A DNA stretch of 64,000 bases, from NCBI GenBank assembly GCA_965204925.1, contig OZ242021.1:868001-932000 (forward strand), in the 5' to 3' direction. Positions 52,680 through 61,010 of this stretch are shown here, piece after piece. This stretch comes from G963663315 sp965204925. GTDB lineage: Bacteria; Pseudomonadota; Gammaproteobacteria; Arenicellales; Poriferihabitantaceae. The stretch's first letter is position 1, and every line of letters begins with the position of its first letter. The position numbers and the translations under genes were made by a program. The notes below the pieces were generated by a model. That model had not been told where the DNA came from. It worked only from the letters and a program-made list of their open reading frames with translations, and ran no database searches.

Positions 52680-53710
52680 GTCGTTGAAATGTCTTCGTCG
52701 ATCATCCGGGCAACGGCCGGCCCCGTCCGTTGCCGCTTTTCCCACTCCCAGGCAGAGCGGCAGATCGTCTCAAGGTCATCGTACCGCGGTTGCCAGTTGA
52801 GCAGCGTTCTGATTTTGCCACTGTCGGCAACCAGTTGCGGCGGATCGCCGGGCCTCTGGGGGCGAACATCGACGGCAAAATCCGTGTTGCTGACCGATTT
52901 TACGCACCGGATGACATCCCTGACACTGAATCCATGACCATACCCGCAATTCAGTACCCGGGTTTTACCTCCGCCCTTGAGGTAGCGCCAGGCATGAACA
53001 TGAACGGCGGCAAGATCATCGACATGGATATAATCCCGGATACAGGTGCCGTCCGGGGTATCGTAATTGTCGCCGAATATGGACATGCCGGGACGCATGC
53101 CGCAGGCAGCCTGGCAAGCCGTCTTGATCAAATGGGTTACCGACCGCGAAGCCTGGCCGAGGCCGCCGTCCATACTGGCTCCTGCGACATTGAAATATCT
53201 CAGCGCAATGTAGTTGAACCTTCCTCCCGCCGCCTGCGCGAAGTCGTGCAGCATCCATTCGGTGATCAGCTTGGATGTTCCATAAGGATTGATCGGATTG
53301 GTTTCTTCAGTTTCCCTGACCGGCTTGTTGCCGGCAATACCATAAACCGCGGCGCTGGAAGAAAATATGAACCGGGGTACCCCCTGTTCGATGCAGGTCT
53401 CGATCAGGTCGAGCGATCCGAGTACATTGTTGTGATAATATTTCGACGGGTTTTGCACCGACTCGGAGGCCACGGCATGGGCGGCGAAGTGCATGACCGC
53501 GCTGATCTCGTGCCGTTTCAGAAGTTGACCGATCAGTTCCCGGTCGTGGATGTCTCCCCGGTAAAAAGCAGCCTGCCGGGACACAGCCCACTCATGGCCC
53601 GAACAGAGATTGTCCACAACCACAACCGAATTACCTGCCGCCAGCAGTTGCGCAACAGTGTGGGAACCGATATAGCCGGCGCCGCCGGTAACGAGAATTC
53701 TACCGGGCAA
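52676..53710 (-). CDS. galE: UDP-glucose 4-epimerase
   Basis: A 344-residue short-chain dehydrogenase-type enzyme interconverting UDP-glucose and UDP-galactose. It shows the NAD-binding GGAGYIGSHT at the start, the catalytic NPYGTSK (Tyr and Lys) and FNVAGA with DGTCIRDYIHVDDLA. It would supply UDP-galactose or UDP-glucose to the coupled glycosyltransferases downstream on the same strand. Confidence 0.96.
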   Translation of the reverse strand: MPGRILVTGGAGYIGSHTVAQLLAAGNSVVVVDNLCSGHEWAVSRQAAFYRGDIHDRELIGQLLKRHEISAVMHFAAHAVASESVQNPSKYYHNNVLGSLDLIETCIEQGVPRFIFSSSAAVYGIAGNKPVRETEETNPINPYGTSKLITEWMLHDFAQAAGGRFNYIALRYFNVAGASMDGGLGQASRSVTHLIKTACQAACGMRPGMSIFGDNYDTPDGTCIRDYIHVDDLAAVHVHAWRYLKGGGKTRVLNCGYGHGFSVRDVIRCVKSVSNTDFAVDVRPQRPGDPPQLVADSGKIRTLLNWQPRYDDLETICRSAWEWEKRQRTGPAVARMIDEDISTT

Positions 53711-53833
53711 CGGTCTTTGCGGAAATACGATCCGGCTCCATCATGCAGGCATCAGGGGTCTGTGCGAGACCCGATTATATCAACAGTGCGGTGGATTGCC
53801 ACACCCTCCAATGTTATCAGGACAGCGCAATAA

Positions 53834-53858
53834 AAAAGGCGCCTTGACGGCGCCTTTT
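53834..53858 (-). terminator. Rho-independent terminator of groESL
   Basis: AAAAGGCGCC and GGCGCCTTTT form a perfect 10-bp stem around a 5-base loop, followed on the minus strand by six T. It is 22 bases after the groEL stop. Confidence 0.9.
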
Positions 53859-53879
53859 CCAGTTTGCGACAAGAGAGGA

Positions 53880-55523
53880 TTACATCATTCCACCCATACC
53901 GCCCATGCCGCCGCCCATATCAGGCATGGCAGGAGCAGGCTTATCTTCCGGCACTTCTGCGATCATCGCTTCTGTCGTGATCAACAGTCCGGCGATGGAA
54001 GCCGCATTTTGCAATGCGGTGCGGGCCACCTTGGTCGGGTCGAGGATACCCATTTCAATCATGTCACCATATTCACCAGTACTGGCGTTGTAACCATGAT
54101 TACCCTCATTTTTAGCCACCTCATTGAGTACGACAGAGGCATCCCCACCCGAGTTACTGACGATTTGACGGAGTGGCTCTTCCAGAGAACGCAGCACAAT
54201 ACGGACACCCAGGTCCTGATCCTGATTCTCACCCTTGACCGTGGAAACCGCATCGACACAGCGAACCAGCGCCGTGCCGCCGCCGGGAACTACGCCTTCT
54301 TCGACTGCGGCGCGGGTCGCGTGCAACGCGTCTTCGACTCTGGCTTTCTTTTCCTTCATTTCAATTTCAGTGGCAGCGCCCACCTTGATCACGGCAACAC
54401 CGCCAGCCAGTTTGGCCACGCGCTCTTGCATTTTCTCGCGATCATAGTCGGAAGTCGCTTCCTCGATTTGCGCCCGGATCTGATTGACACGACCTTCGAT
54501 TTCATCGGAACTGCCGGCGCCGTCAATGATCGTGGAGTTTTCCTTGGTGATCTGGATACGCTTGGCTTGCCCAAGATCATCCAGAGAGGCGCCGTCGAGG
54601 CTCATGCCGACTTCCTCGCTGATCACCTGACCACCGGTCAGGACAGCGATATCCTGCAGCATCGCCTTGCGACGGTCGCCAAAACCCGGAGCCTTGACTG
54701 CACAAACCTTGACAACTCCACGGATATTATTGACAACCAGGGTAGCCAGCGCCTCTCCCTCCACATCTTCCGCAATGACCAGCAGCGGACGACTGGATTT
54801 GGCAACACCCTCAAGGGTGGGCAACAAGTCACGAATATTGGAAATTTTCTTGTCGTGAATCAGGATGTAGGGGTTTTCCAGATCAACGGACATATTGTCC
54901 TGATTGTTGATGAAGTAGGGAGACAGGTAACCGCGGTCGAACTGCATGCCTTCCACAACTTCCAGCTCGTTTTCCAGCGCATTGCCTTCTTCCACCGTGA
55001 TCACGCCTTCCTTGCCCACTTTCTCCATTGCTTCCGCGATGATATCACCGACATTTTTATCGGCGTTGGCGGACACGGTTCCAACCTGGGCAATTTCCTT
55101 GTGGTCGGCACAGGGCCTGGAAATCTTCTGCAACTCTTCAACGCCTTCAATAACCGCCTTGTCGATTCCGCGCTTGATATCCATGGGGTTCATGCCGGCT
55201 GCAACGGCTTTCATGCCTTCGCGCACCATACACTGGGCCAGCACGGTTGCCGTGGTCGTACCATCACCAGCAACATCGGAAGTTTTCGATGCAACCTCCT
55301 TGACCATTTGCGCCCCCATGTTTTCGAGCTTGTCTTTCAGCTCGATTTCCTTGGCAACCGAAACACCGTCTTTCGTTACGGTAGGCGCCCCGAATGATTT
55401 GTCCAGCACGACATTTCTGCCCTTGGGTCCGAGGGTAACCTTTACAGCGTCCGACAGGGTATTCACTCCCTTGAGCATGCGAGCGCGTGCATTTTCGCCA
55501 AATACAACTTCTTTAGTGGCCAT
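53880..55523 (-). CDS. groL: Chaperonin GroEL
   Basis: A 547-residue 60-kDa chaperonin. It begins AATKEVVFGENARARMLKGV-like (ATKEVVFGENARARML), contains AAVEEGVVPGGGTALVR and the ATP-binding DGTTTATVLAQ, and ends in the GGMGGMGGMM tail. It folds client proteins with GroES in the cytosol. It follows groES by 46 bases, under a CIRCE operator. Confidence 0.99.
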   Translation of the reverse strand: MATKEVVFGENARARMLKGVNTLSDAVKVTLGPKGRNVVLDKSFGAPTVTKDGVSVAKEIELKDKLENMGAQMVKEVASKTSDVAGDGTTTATVLAQCMVREGMKAVAAGMNPMDIKRGIDKAVIEGVEELQKISRPCADHKEIAQVGTVSANADKNVGDIIAEAMEKVGKEGVITVEEGNALENELEVVEGMQFDRGYLSPYFINNQDNMSVDLENPYILIHDKKISNIRDLLPTLEGVAKSSRPLLVIAEDVEGEALATLVVNNIRGVVKVCAVKAPGFGDRRKAMLQDIAVLTGGQVISEEVGMSLDGASLDDLGQAKRIQITKENSTIIDGAGSSDEIEGRVNQIRAQIEEATSDYDREKMQERVAKLAGGVAVIKVGAATEIEMKEKKARVEDALHATRAAVEEGVVPGGGTALVRCVDAVSTVKGENQDQDLGVRIVLRSLEEPLRQIVSNSGGDASVVLNEVAKNEGNHGYNASTGEYGDMIEMGILDPTKVARTALQNAASIAGLLITTEAMIAEVPEDKPAPAMPDMGGGMGGMGGMM

Positions 55524-55569
55524 TTCTACAATTCCTCAAAAATTTGTTCTTTATTTCAGATTTAATGAA

Positions 55570-55860
55570 TCAACCTTCGATAACACCCATGATGTCGTCT
55601 TCGCGCATCACGAGCAGGTCTTCGCCGTCAACCTTGACTTCGGTGCCGGAATACTTTCCGAAAAGCACCTTGTCGCCAACCTTGACATCAAGACCACGCT
55701 GGTCACCATTGTCGAGTACCTTGCCTTTTCCCACTGCCAGAACTTCACCTTGCATCGGTTTTTCGGTAGCAGAATCAGGAATGACAATCCCACCTGGGCT
55801 GGTTCGTTCGTCTTCGACTCGTCGAATCACGACACGATCATGAAGCGGACGGATGTTCAT
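55570..55860 (-). CDS. groS: Co-chaperonin GroES
   Basis: A 96-residue cap protein with MNIRPLHDRVVIRRVEDE at the N-terminus, a mobile loop and the block GDKVLFGKYSGTEVKVDGED. It is transcribed first in the groESL operon and is preceded by an AGGAGAT ribosome site. Confidence 0.99.
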   Translation of the reverse strand: MNIRPLHDRVVIRRVEDERTSPGGIVIPDSATEKPMQGEVLAVGKGKVLDNGDQRGLDVKVGDKVLFGKYSGTEVKVDGEDLLVMREDDIMGVIEG

Positions 55861-55941
55861 ACGTTCATATCTCCTGTTGTTTGGTTAAAAAATCAATGTT
55901 GGATACGGTGAGCGACAAACGATGACATGACCATAAGTTTG

Positions 55942-55968
55942 TTAGCACTCACCTTGAGCGAGTGCTAA
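55942..55968 (-). promoter_or_regulatory. CIRCE operator (HrcA site) upstream of groES
   Basis: TTAGCACTC-N9-GAGTGCTAA is a perfect inverted repeat matching the CIRCE consensus bound by the HrcA repressor. It covers the region just downstream of the -10 box. Confidence 0.97.
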
Positions 55969-55994
55969 TATAACAGCGAAGATTGAAAAGTCAA
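55967..55994 (-). promoter_or_regulatory. groESL promoter
   Basis: On the minus strand TTGACT (55989-55994) and TATATT (55967-55972) are 16 bases apart. The -10 overlaps the edge of CIRCE, so HrcA would block initiation. Confidence 0.75.
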
Positions 55995-56040
55995 GGGAAA
56001 AACGGAAATTTCTTTGATCGGCGTGGGCAGGGAACCCGTC

Positions 56041-56721
56041 TCAGGGAAAAATGATCTGTACCAGTTTGCGGATACGCACAGAGAGCCAGCGGGCGATCGT
56101 CTCAATGCGGCCCGGGTTTGCCCGGCGCAAATGTTCTGCGGGCGTGATCAGTTGCGGGGCGTATTTCTCCTTCAGTTTGAACACTGCGCCATGATCGATC
56201 GAGAGACACAGCCTGAACAGGGTCCGCGAGAAGATATCGAAACGGTGACCGCGATGAACCGCAGAAACAAAATCGACAAATACCGGGCGTTGTCGCGTCG
56301 TCACCAGAATGTTGGTCATGTTGCGCAGGTCGCCATGAACCACTCCTCTGGCGTGGAGCGCGCCGACCAGCGCCTCAATACGTACGATAAACCGAGCCCA
56401 GTCGATCCTCTCCTGTACCCGATCGATTTGCCGGGCAGGAACGAACTCAACCAGAAAGGCCCGGGCAGACAGTTTTCTCATGAACGCGGGCACTCCCGGC
56501 ACATCTGCGAGAACACGCAGCGTTCTGATCTCGCGGTAGACTAGCCAGGGCGCGACAAGCAAGCGGAAGCCTTTGTTCGAAGCGGAGTAATCCTTGAGGA
56601 TGGCCCGCTCGCCGCGAGTCTCGACCAGCAACACATCCGCGCGCGTGCCCTCTGCAGAGCGAAGCGTTTCAACGGTGCATTCGAGCAGTTCCCGATAGCC
56701 CAGGGATTGAAATGCAGACAA
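56041..56721 (-). CDS. Kinase-like protein (RIO/Kdo-kinase-type fold)
   Basis: A 226-residue protein with a minimal kinase core: a possible Lys in ERAILKDYS (about residue 43), the catalytic-loop motif HARGVVHGDLRNMTNIL and the metal-binding VFVDF. These are typical of bacterial LPS- or RIO-like kinases lacking a full eukaryotic lobe. The N-terminal phosphate-binding Gly loop is weak. The substrate is unknown; LPS core sugars are one possibility given nearby waaG/galE. Confidence 0.65.
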   Translation of the reverse strand: MSAFQSLGYRELLECTVETLRSAEGTRADVLLVETRGERAILKDYSASNKGFRLLVAPWLVYREIRTLRVLADVPGVPAFMRKLSARAFLVEFVPARQIDRVQERIDWARFIVRIEALVGALHARGVVHGDLRNMTNILVTTRQRPVFVDFVSAVHRGHRFDIFSRTLFRLCLSIDHGAVFKLKEKYAPQLITPAEHLRRANPGRIETIARWLSVRIRKLVQIIFP

Positions 56722-56768
56722 GTTATCGAAGCCGCTGCCGTATGTTGTACATTGAGGCCCGCATCCGA

Positions 56769-57224
56769 TCAGTCCAGGTCGCGGTATTCGCCTTCTATGA
56801 TCCGGCGCGCTCGCGGAGCATCTTCCGCTTCGCCGGCAGACCGGCGCGCCCCGCCTGGTGGAGCGCCGCCGCGCAGTATTCCCCTTGCCAGTATGGCGCG
56901 GATGATCGAACGCCTCAGAGGCGGGGTGAGGAGGATAAAACCGAGGGTGTCAGTGAAAAACCCGGGGGTCAGCAACAACGCTCCGGCAACGAACAGGAAC
57001 AGACCTTCAATGACGGCAAGCGCAGGCGCTTGCCCCAGCAGCAACTGCTTCTGCACCCTGGCGAGCGTCGAAAACCCCTGCACCCGGACGAGAAATGCGC
57101 CGAGCAGCGCGGTGAATACCACAAGGAATATCGTTATCCCGGCGCCGATCCGGGAACCGATTTCGATCAGCAGCCAGATTTCGACGAGCGGGACAATGAG
57201 AAAAATCAAAAATAGCACCTTCAT
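56769..57224 (-). CDS. fxsA: FxsA family membrane protein
   Basis: A 151-residue protein with FxsA-type hydrophobic segments (FLIFLIVPLVEIWLLIEIGS; ALLLTPGFFTDTLGFILLTP) and a hydrophilic C-terminal tail. In E. coli FxsA affects exclusion of phage T7; the molecular function is unclear. It lies 47 bases upstream of the kinase-like gene on the same strand. Confidence 0.88.
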   Translation of the reverse strand: MKVLFLIFLIVPLVEIWLLIEIGSRIGAGITIFLVVFTALLGAFLVRVQGFSTLARVQKQLLLGQAPALAVIEGLFLFVAGALLLTPGFFTDTLGFILLTPPLRRSIIRAILARGILRGGAPPGGARRSAGEAEDAPRARRIIEGEYRDLD

Positions 57225-57284
57225 CTGGTATATTTTACATTACCTGCGTTGCTGGCGGGCAAACCGCATACACATCACCCGGAA

Positions 57285-59147
57285 ATGTCCAAAAAACCTC
57301 TGATTGCCGTATTACCTGCGATTTCAATCCCGTTCGTTCTGATTTTGTATCTCTGGAGCGGTCTTGATTCCCGTGCACAAAATTGGCAGGAGAAAGTTGC
57401 GGGCGCGGCAAGGGATGTGCGCTCACTGCTGGAGCCTGGCCTTGTACAACAGGAGTTTCTGCCGGTCGATCAAGCCTTCAGGCTGACCATACGGGCAGTC
57501 TCGCAAAACAGCGTGAACGCGGACTTCCGGGTTGCCGGGGACTATTATCTTTACCGTGATAAAATCCGCTTCACGACGCAGCCCGCTGATTCAGTCGAAT
57601 CCGTGGCATTGCCTGCCGGGAAAACAAAACAGGACCCGTATTTCGGCGAGGTGGAAATATACGATGCCGATTTCACCGTTGCGGTCGGGTTGTTGCAGGA
57701 TATCTCCAGACTGACCCTGCATGCCAGCTACCAGGGATGCGCGGATGGCGGCATTTGCTACCCTCCTGTCAACCGAACGTTCGATCTTGCCAATCTGACG
57801 CGCGCTGTTGCCGTCGACCTGCCGTCCCGCGCCGCCGCCGATAGCGGCAAAACCCGCAACCGCTCCATGCTCGCTCTTTTGCCGGGCGCTCTTGTTGCGG
57901 GACTGTTGCTCACCTTCACCCCATGCGTACTGCCGATCGTTCCTGTCCTGTCCAGCATTCTGGCCGGTCACGGGCAATCCCTGACCCGTACAAAAGGCGG
58001 CCTGATTGCCTTGTCCTATGTTCTCGGAACCTCGGTGACCTATGCCGCCATGGGGGCGCTGGCCGGCGCCACGGGAGACCAGCTTCAGGCATACTTTCAG
58101 AATGTCTGGGCAATTGGCCTGTTGAGCGCCTTACTCGTCCTCATGGCCATGGCAATGTTCGGCATTTTTACGTTCCAGGTTCCGGGCGCCATCCAGGAAT
58201 GGTTCCAGCGCCGTACCCGAACCCTGGCCGGCTCGGTCCCGCCAGTTTTCCTGCTGGGACTGTTTTCCGCGCTCATTATCGGCGCCTGTGTGTCCCCGGT
58301 ATTGATTTCCGTACTTGGCATTGCCATAGCCAGCGGCAGCGTATTGCTGGGAGCCGGACTGATGTTTACGATGGCGATCGGCATGGGCCTGCCATTGATT
58401 GCGCTGGGCATGGGAGCGGGATACCTCGTTCCACGCTCCGGCCCATGGATGGAAAAAATCAGGCAGGGTTTCGGGATCATGCTGGTGGCGCTGGCGATCT
58501 GGTTTCTGGGGGCGCTGCCGCAAGTCCCGGTGCTGTTGCTATGGGGGAGTTTTTTCATCATACTCAGCGTCTTTGCCGGCGCTGCGCAACGACGTGACGA
58601 CTTCGTTTCAAACTGGCAGCGGCTCGGCAAAGGGGCGGGAATCCTGTTGCTGGTATGGGGCGTCCTGCTCATTGTCGGTGGGTTGACCGGGCAACGGGAT
58701 ATTTTCAGGCCTTTGCCGCCCTCGCTATCCAATTTTCCCACAACCGGAATCTCTACCAGCCTGACGTCGCAGCGGGTCGGAGAACGGGTGTTCCTGCACA
58801 TAGCCGATGTGGCAGAGCTGCGCCGGCAACTGGCGGTCGCAAAATCGAACAGGCGCAGGGTAGTCATTGATTATTATGCGGACTGGTGCGTGGACTGTGT
58901 CAGGATGGAGGAAACAACGTTTGCCGACCCCCGGGTCAGGGAGAAACTGAAGGCCGGGTTTGTCGCGCTGCAGGTTGACGTGACCGACCCGAAAGACGAA
59001 TCGAAGAAGCAGCTGAAGCGGGAGTTCGGAGTTTTTGGGCCGCCCGCTACCCTGTTCCTTGATGAGAACGGACAAGTACTTGACGACAAGGGGTTTTACG
59101 GCTACATGGACAGTGAAGCGTTCCTCGACCTGCTGTCGTCACTGTAG
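57285..59147 (+). CDS. dsbD: Thiol:disulfide interchange protein DsbD
   Basis: A 620-residue transmembrane reductant transporter from the ATG at 57285. It has all three parts: a periplasmic N-domain with CADGGIC, a central eight-helix domain with FTPCVLPIVPVL and GACVSPVLISVLG, and a thioredoxin-like C-domain with YADWCVDCVRME. It moves electrons from cytoplasmic thioredoxin to periplasmic partners. A TlpA-like gene follows 13 bases later. Confidence 0.96.
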   Translation: MSKKPLIAVLPAISIPFVLILYLWSGLDSRAQNWQEKVAGAARDVRSLLEPGLVQQEFLPVDQAFRLTIRAVSQNSVNADFRVAGDYYLYRDKIRFTTQPADSVESVALPAGKTKQDPYFGEVEIYDADFTVAVGLLQDISRLTLHASYQGCADGGICYPPVNRTFDLANLTRAVAVDLPSRAAADSGKTRNRSMLALLPGALVAGLLLTFTPCVLPIVPVLSSILAGHGQSLTRTKGGLIALSYVLGTSVTYAAMGALAGATGDQLQAYFQNVWAIGLLSALLVLMAMAMFGIFTFQVPGAIQEWFQRRTRTLAGSVPPVFLLGLFSALIIGACVSPVLISVLGIAIASGSVLLGAGLMFTMAIGMGLPLIALGMGAGYLVPRSGPWMEKIRQGFGIMLVALAIWFLGALPQVPVLLLWGSFFIILSVFAGAAQRRDDFVSNWQRLGKGAGILLLVWGVLLIVGGLTGQRDIFRPLPPSLSNFPTTGISTSLTSQRVGERVFLHIADVAELRRQLAVAKSNRRRVVIDYYADWCVDCVRMEETTFADPRVREKLKAGFVALQVDVTDPKDESKKQLKREFGVFGPPATLFLDENGQVLDDKGFYGYMDSEAFLDLLSSL

Positions 59148-59160
59148 CTGTAATGGGCCA

Positions 59161-59685
59161 ATGATGTTGAAAAAAAAGGGGCTGGTCGGAATTTTCGGGC
59201 TGCTGCTCATGCTGGCCGGGGGCTGGCTCGGTATTCAGCATTTTTCCGCGAAAGACGATGCGCCGGTGGCCGTATTGCTGCAACTGAAACTTCCGGACAC
59301 CCGCAAGAATCTGCGGACGGGCGGAGAATGGCTCGGCCAGGTTGTGGTCGTCAATCATTGGGCAACGTGGTGCCCGCCCTGCCTGGAAGAAATCCCGATG
59401 CTCATTGAGTTCAATAACGCGATGTCGGCACAGGACGTGCAAGTTGTCGGGGTTGCCCATGATCTGCTTGATTCGGCGCGCGCCTTCGGGGATGAAATCG
59501 GCATCAACTATCCGTCTCTCGTTTCCATTGTCGATAGCAATGAATTACTGGCATCCCACGGCAACAACAATGCCGGCGCCCTCCCGTTTACCGCGATTTT
59601 CGACCGCGCCGGCCAGCTCGTGAGCGCCCGGCTCGGCAAGCTGGACTACCCGGAGCTGGCCAGCATGGTGGAACCGTTTTTGTAA
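59161..59685 (+). CDS. TlpA-like periplasmic thioredoxin
   Basis: A 174-residue membrane-anchored thioredoxin with one N-terminal helix (LVGIFGLLLMLAGGWLGI) and the active site WATWCPPCLEEIPML. It probably receives electrons from DsbD for periplasmic disulfide reduction, for example in cytochrome c maturation. ATG 59161 and 59164 are equivalent starts. Confidence 0.92.
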   Translation: MMLKKKGLVGIFGLLLMLAGGWLGIQHFSAKDDAPVAVLLQLKLPDTRKNLRTGGEWLGQVVVVNHWATWCPPCLEEIPMLIEFNNAMSAQDVQVVGVAHDLLDSARAFGDEIGINYPSLVSIVDSNELLASHGNNNAGALPFTAIFDRAGQLVSARLGKLDYPELASMVEPFL

Positions 59686-59715
59686 GGACTTGCCGGAGGT
59701 CGGGAGAATCCGCGC

Positions 59716-60165
59716 TCACGCGGAAATATTGTTCACCCAGCGCTGTCTGGCAGAAGCGGTTGCATCGGCCAGCGTTTCCTTTTTCCAGAATGTGGCGCGA
59801 GATTTCAGGTGTTCCATGATCTCGCGGCAGGCATCAAGCGCGGCCCTGCGGTGCACAGACCACGCGGCGGCCAGAACGATCGGGTCGTTTGGCACGATCC
59901 TGCCGACACGGTGCACAACAAGAAGTTCCAGCAAGTCATGGCGTGACACCAGCGCCGTGGCATGGTCGGCCAACAATTTCTCCGTCATGCCGGCGTAATG
60001 CTCAAGGACCATCTCGCTGACATTTTCACCCTGATTGAAGTCCCGCATGGTACCGACAAAGGCGCTGCAGGCGCCGTAACTGCCTGGCAACAGCCCGCTT
60101 TTGTTCTGGTAACAAGCCAGTTCCTGCCAGGGGTCGAATGGTTGCCGGCGAATTTCAATGTGCAT
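59716..60165 (-). CDS. moaE: Molybdopterin synthase catalytic subunit MoaE
   Basis: A 149-residue subunit from the ATG at 60165. The conserved blocks GACSAFVGTMRDFNQGE, LEHYAGMTEK and the catalytic lysine region HLKSRATFWKKE are present. With MoaD it makes molybdopterin from precursor Z. It starts one base after the moaD stop, so they are co-translated. Confidence 0.95.
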   Translation of the reverse strand: MHIEIRRQPFDPWQELACYQNKSGLLPGSYGACSAFVGTMRDFNQGENVSEMVLEHYAGMTEKLLADHATALVSRHDLLELLVVHRVGRIVPNDPIVLAAAWSVHRRAALDACREIMEHLKSRATFWKKETLADATASARQRWVNNISA

Positions 60166-60166
60166 T

Positions 60167-60400
60167 TCAGCCCCCGTTGACGGGCGGAAAGAAAGCGATC
60201 TCGTCGCCATCGGCGACCACGCGGTCGAACCTCGCGTATTCCCGATTTACCGCACAGAACAGATTTTCCGGAACGTCCGACTCGCTGATCAGCGCCCATA
60301 CTCCCGCCACTGTGATCGGCTTCGGCAGGTCTATTGATTTTCTGTCGATGCCGAGCTTTTCCCGCAAGCTGGCGAACGTTCTTACTGTGACAACGATCAT
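60167..60400 (-). CDS. moaD: Molybdopterin synthase sulfur carrier MoaD
   Basis: A 77-residue beta-grasp protein ending in the obligatory Gly-Gly (FFPPVNGG), which is thiocarboxylated and inserted into MoaE. It begins MIVVTVRTFASLREKLGI. It is divergent from moaB with a 73-base gap holding no recognised regulatory site. Confidence 0.95.
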   Translation of the reverse strand: MIVVTVRTFASLREKLGIDRKSIDLPKPITVAGVWALISESDVPENLFCAVNREYARFDRVVADGDEIAFFPPVNGG

Positions 60401-60473
60401 TATTCAGGTAAAATGTATGCGATGCGAAGTGACCGCATACTATAGCACTTACAGGCAGCCACAGGGACAACCC

Positions 60474-61001
60474 ATGCCGGACACAGAAAAACGCGAGTTC
60501 ATTGCAACGACCATTTCGGTACTGACGATATCGGACAGCCGCACCGAACGTAACGACAAATCGGGAGAAGCGCTGGTCAGCCGCCTGAGCGGCGCCGGGC
60601 ACCAGTTGTATGAGAAGCAAATCGTCGCGGATGATATTTATCAAATCCGGGCGGTCGTGTCGAAATGGATTGCATGCCCGGCTGTACGGGTTGTGATCAC
60701 GACCGGGGGAACCGGGGTAAGCGGCAGGGACGGCTCCCCGGAAGCCATCACGCCCCTGCTCGACAAGACGCTGGACGGGTTCGGAGAAATGTTCCGGGTC
60801 CTGTCCTACGATGACATCGCAACCTCGACACTGCAATCGCGCGCGTTGGCCGGAGTGGCCAACGGAACGTATATTTTTGTTCTTCCGGGTTCAACGGGAG
60901 CGGTCAGGCTGGCCTGGGACAAACTGATCCGCCATCAACTGGATTACCGCACCCGTCCCTGCAACCTGGTCGAAATGATGCCGCGGCTCCTGGAAGTCTG
61001 A
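60474..61001 (+). CDS. moaB: Molybdenum cofactor biosynthesis protein MoaB
   Basis: A 175-residue MoaB/Mog-fold protein from the ATG at 60474 (the frame is open upstream, overlapping moaD). It has ISVLTISDSRTERNDKSGEA, the molybdopterin-binding TTGGTGVSGRDGSPEAI and LPGSTGAVRLAWDKL. It acts in adenylylation of molybdopterin. It is 9 bases upstream of parC. Confidence 0.93.
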   Translation: MPDTEKREFIATTISVLTISDSRTERNDKSGEALVSRLSGAGHQLYEKQIVADDIYQIRAVVSKWIACPAVRVVITTGGTGVSGRDGSPEAITPLLDKTLDGFGEMFRVLSYDDIATSTLQSRALAGVANGTYIFVLPGSTGAVRLAWDKLIRHQLDYRTRPCNLVEMMPRLLEV

Positions 61002-61010
61002 AATCCCGAT

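Noticed and set aside
53796..55397. 533-residue plus-strand frame opposite groEL
   Set aside because: Known type of antisense shadow of groEL; no ribosome site or domain.
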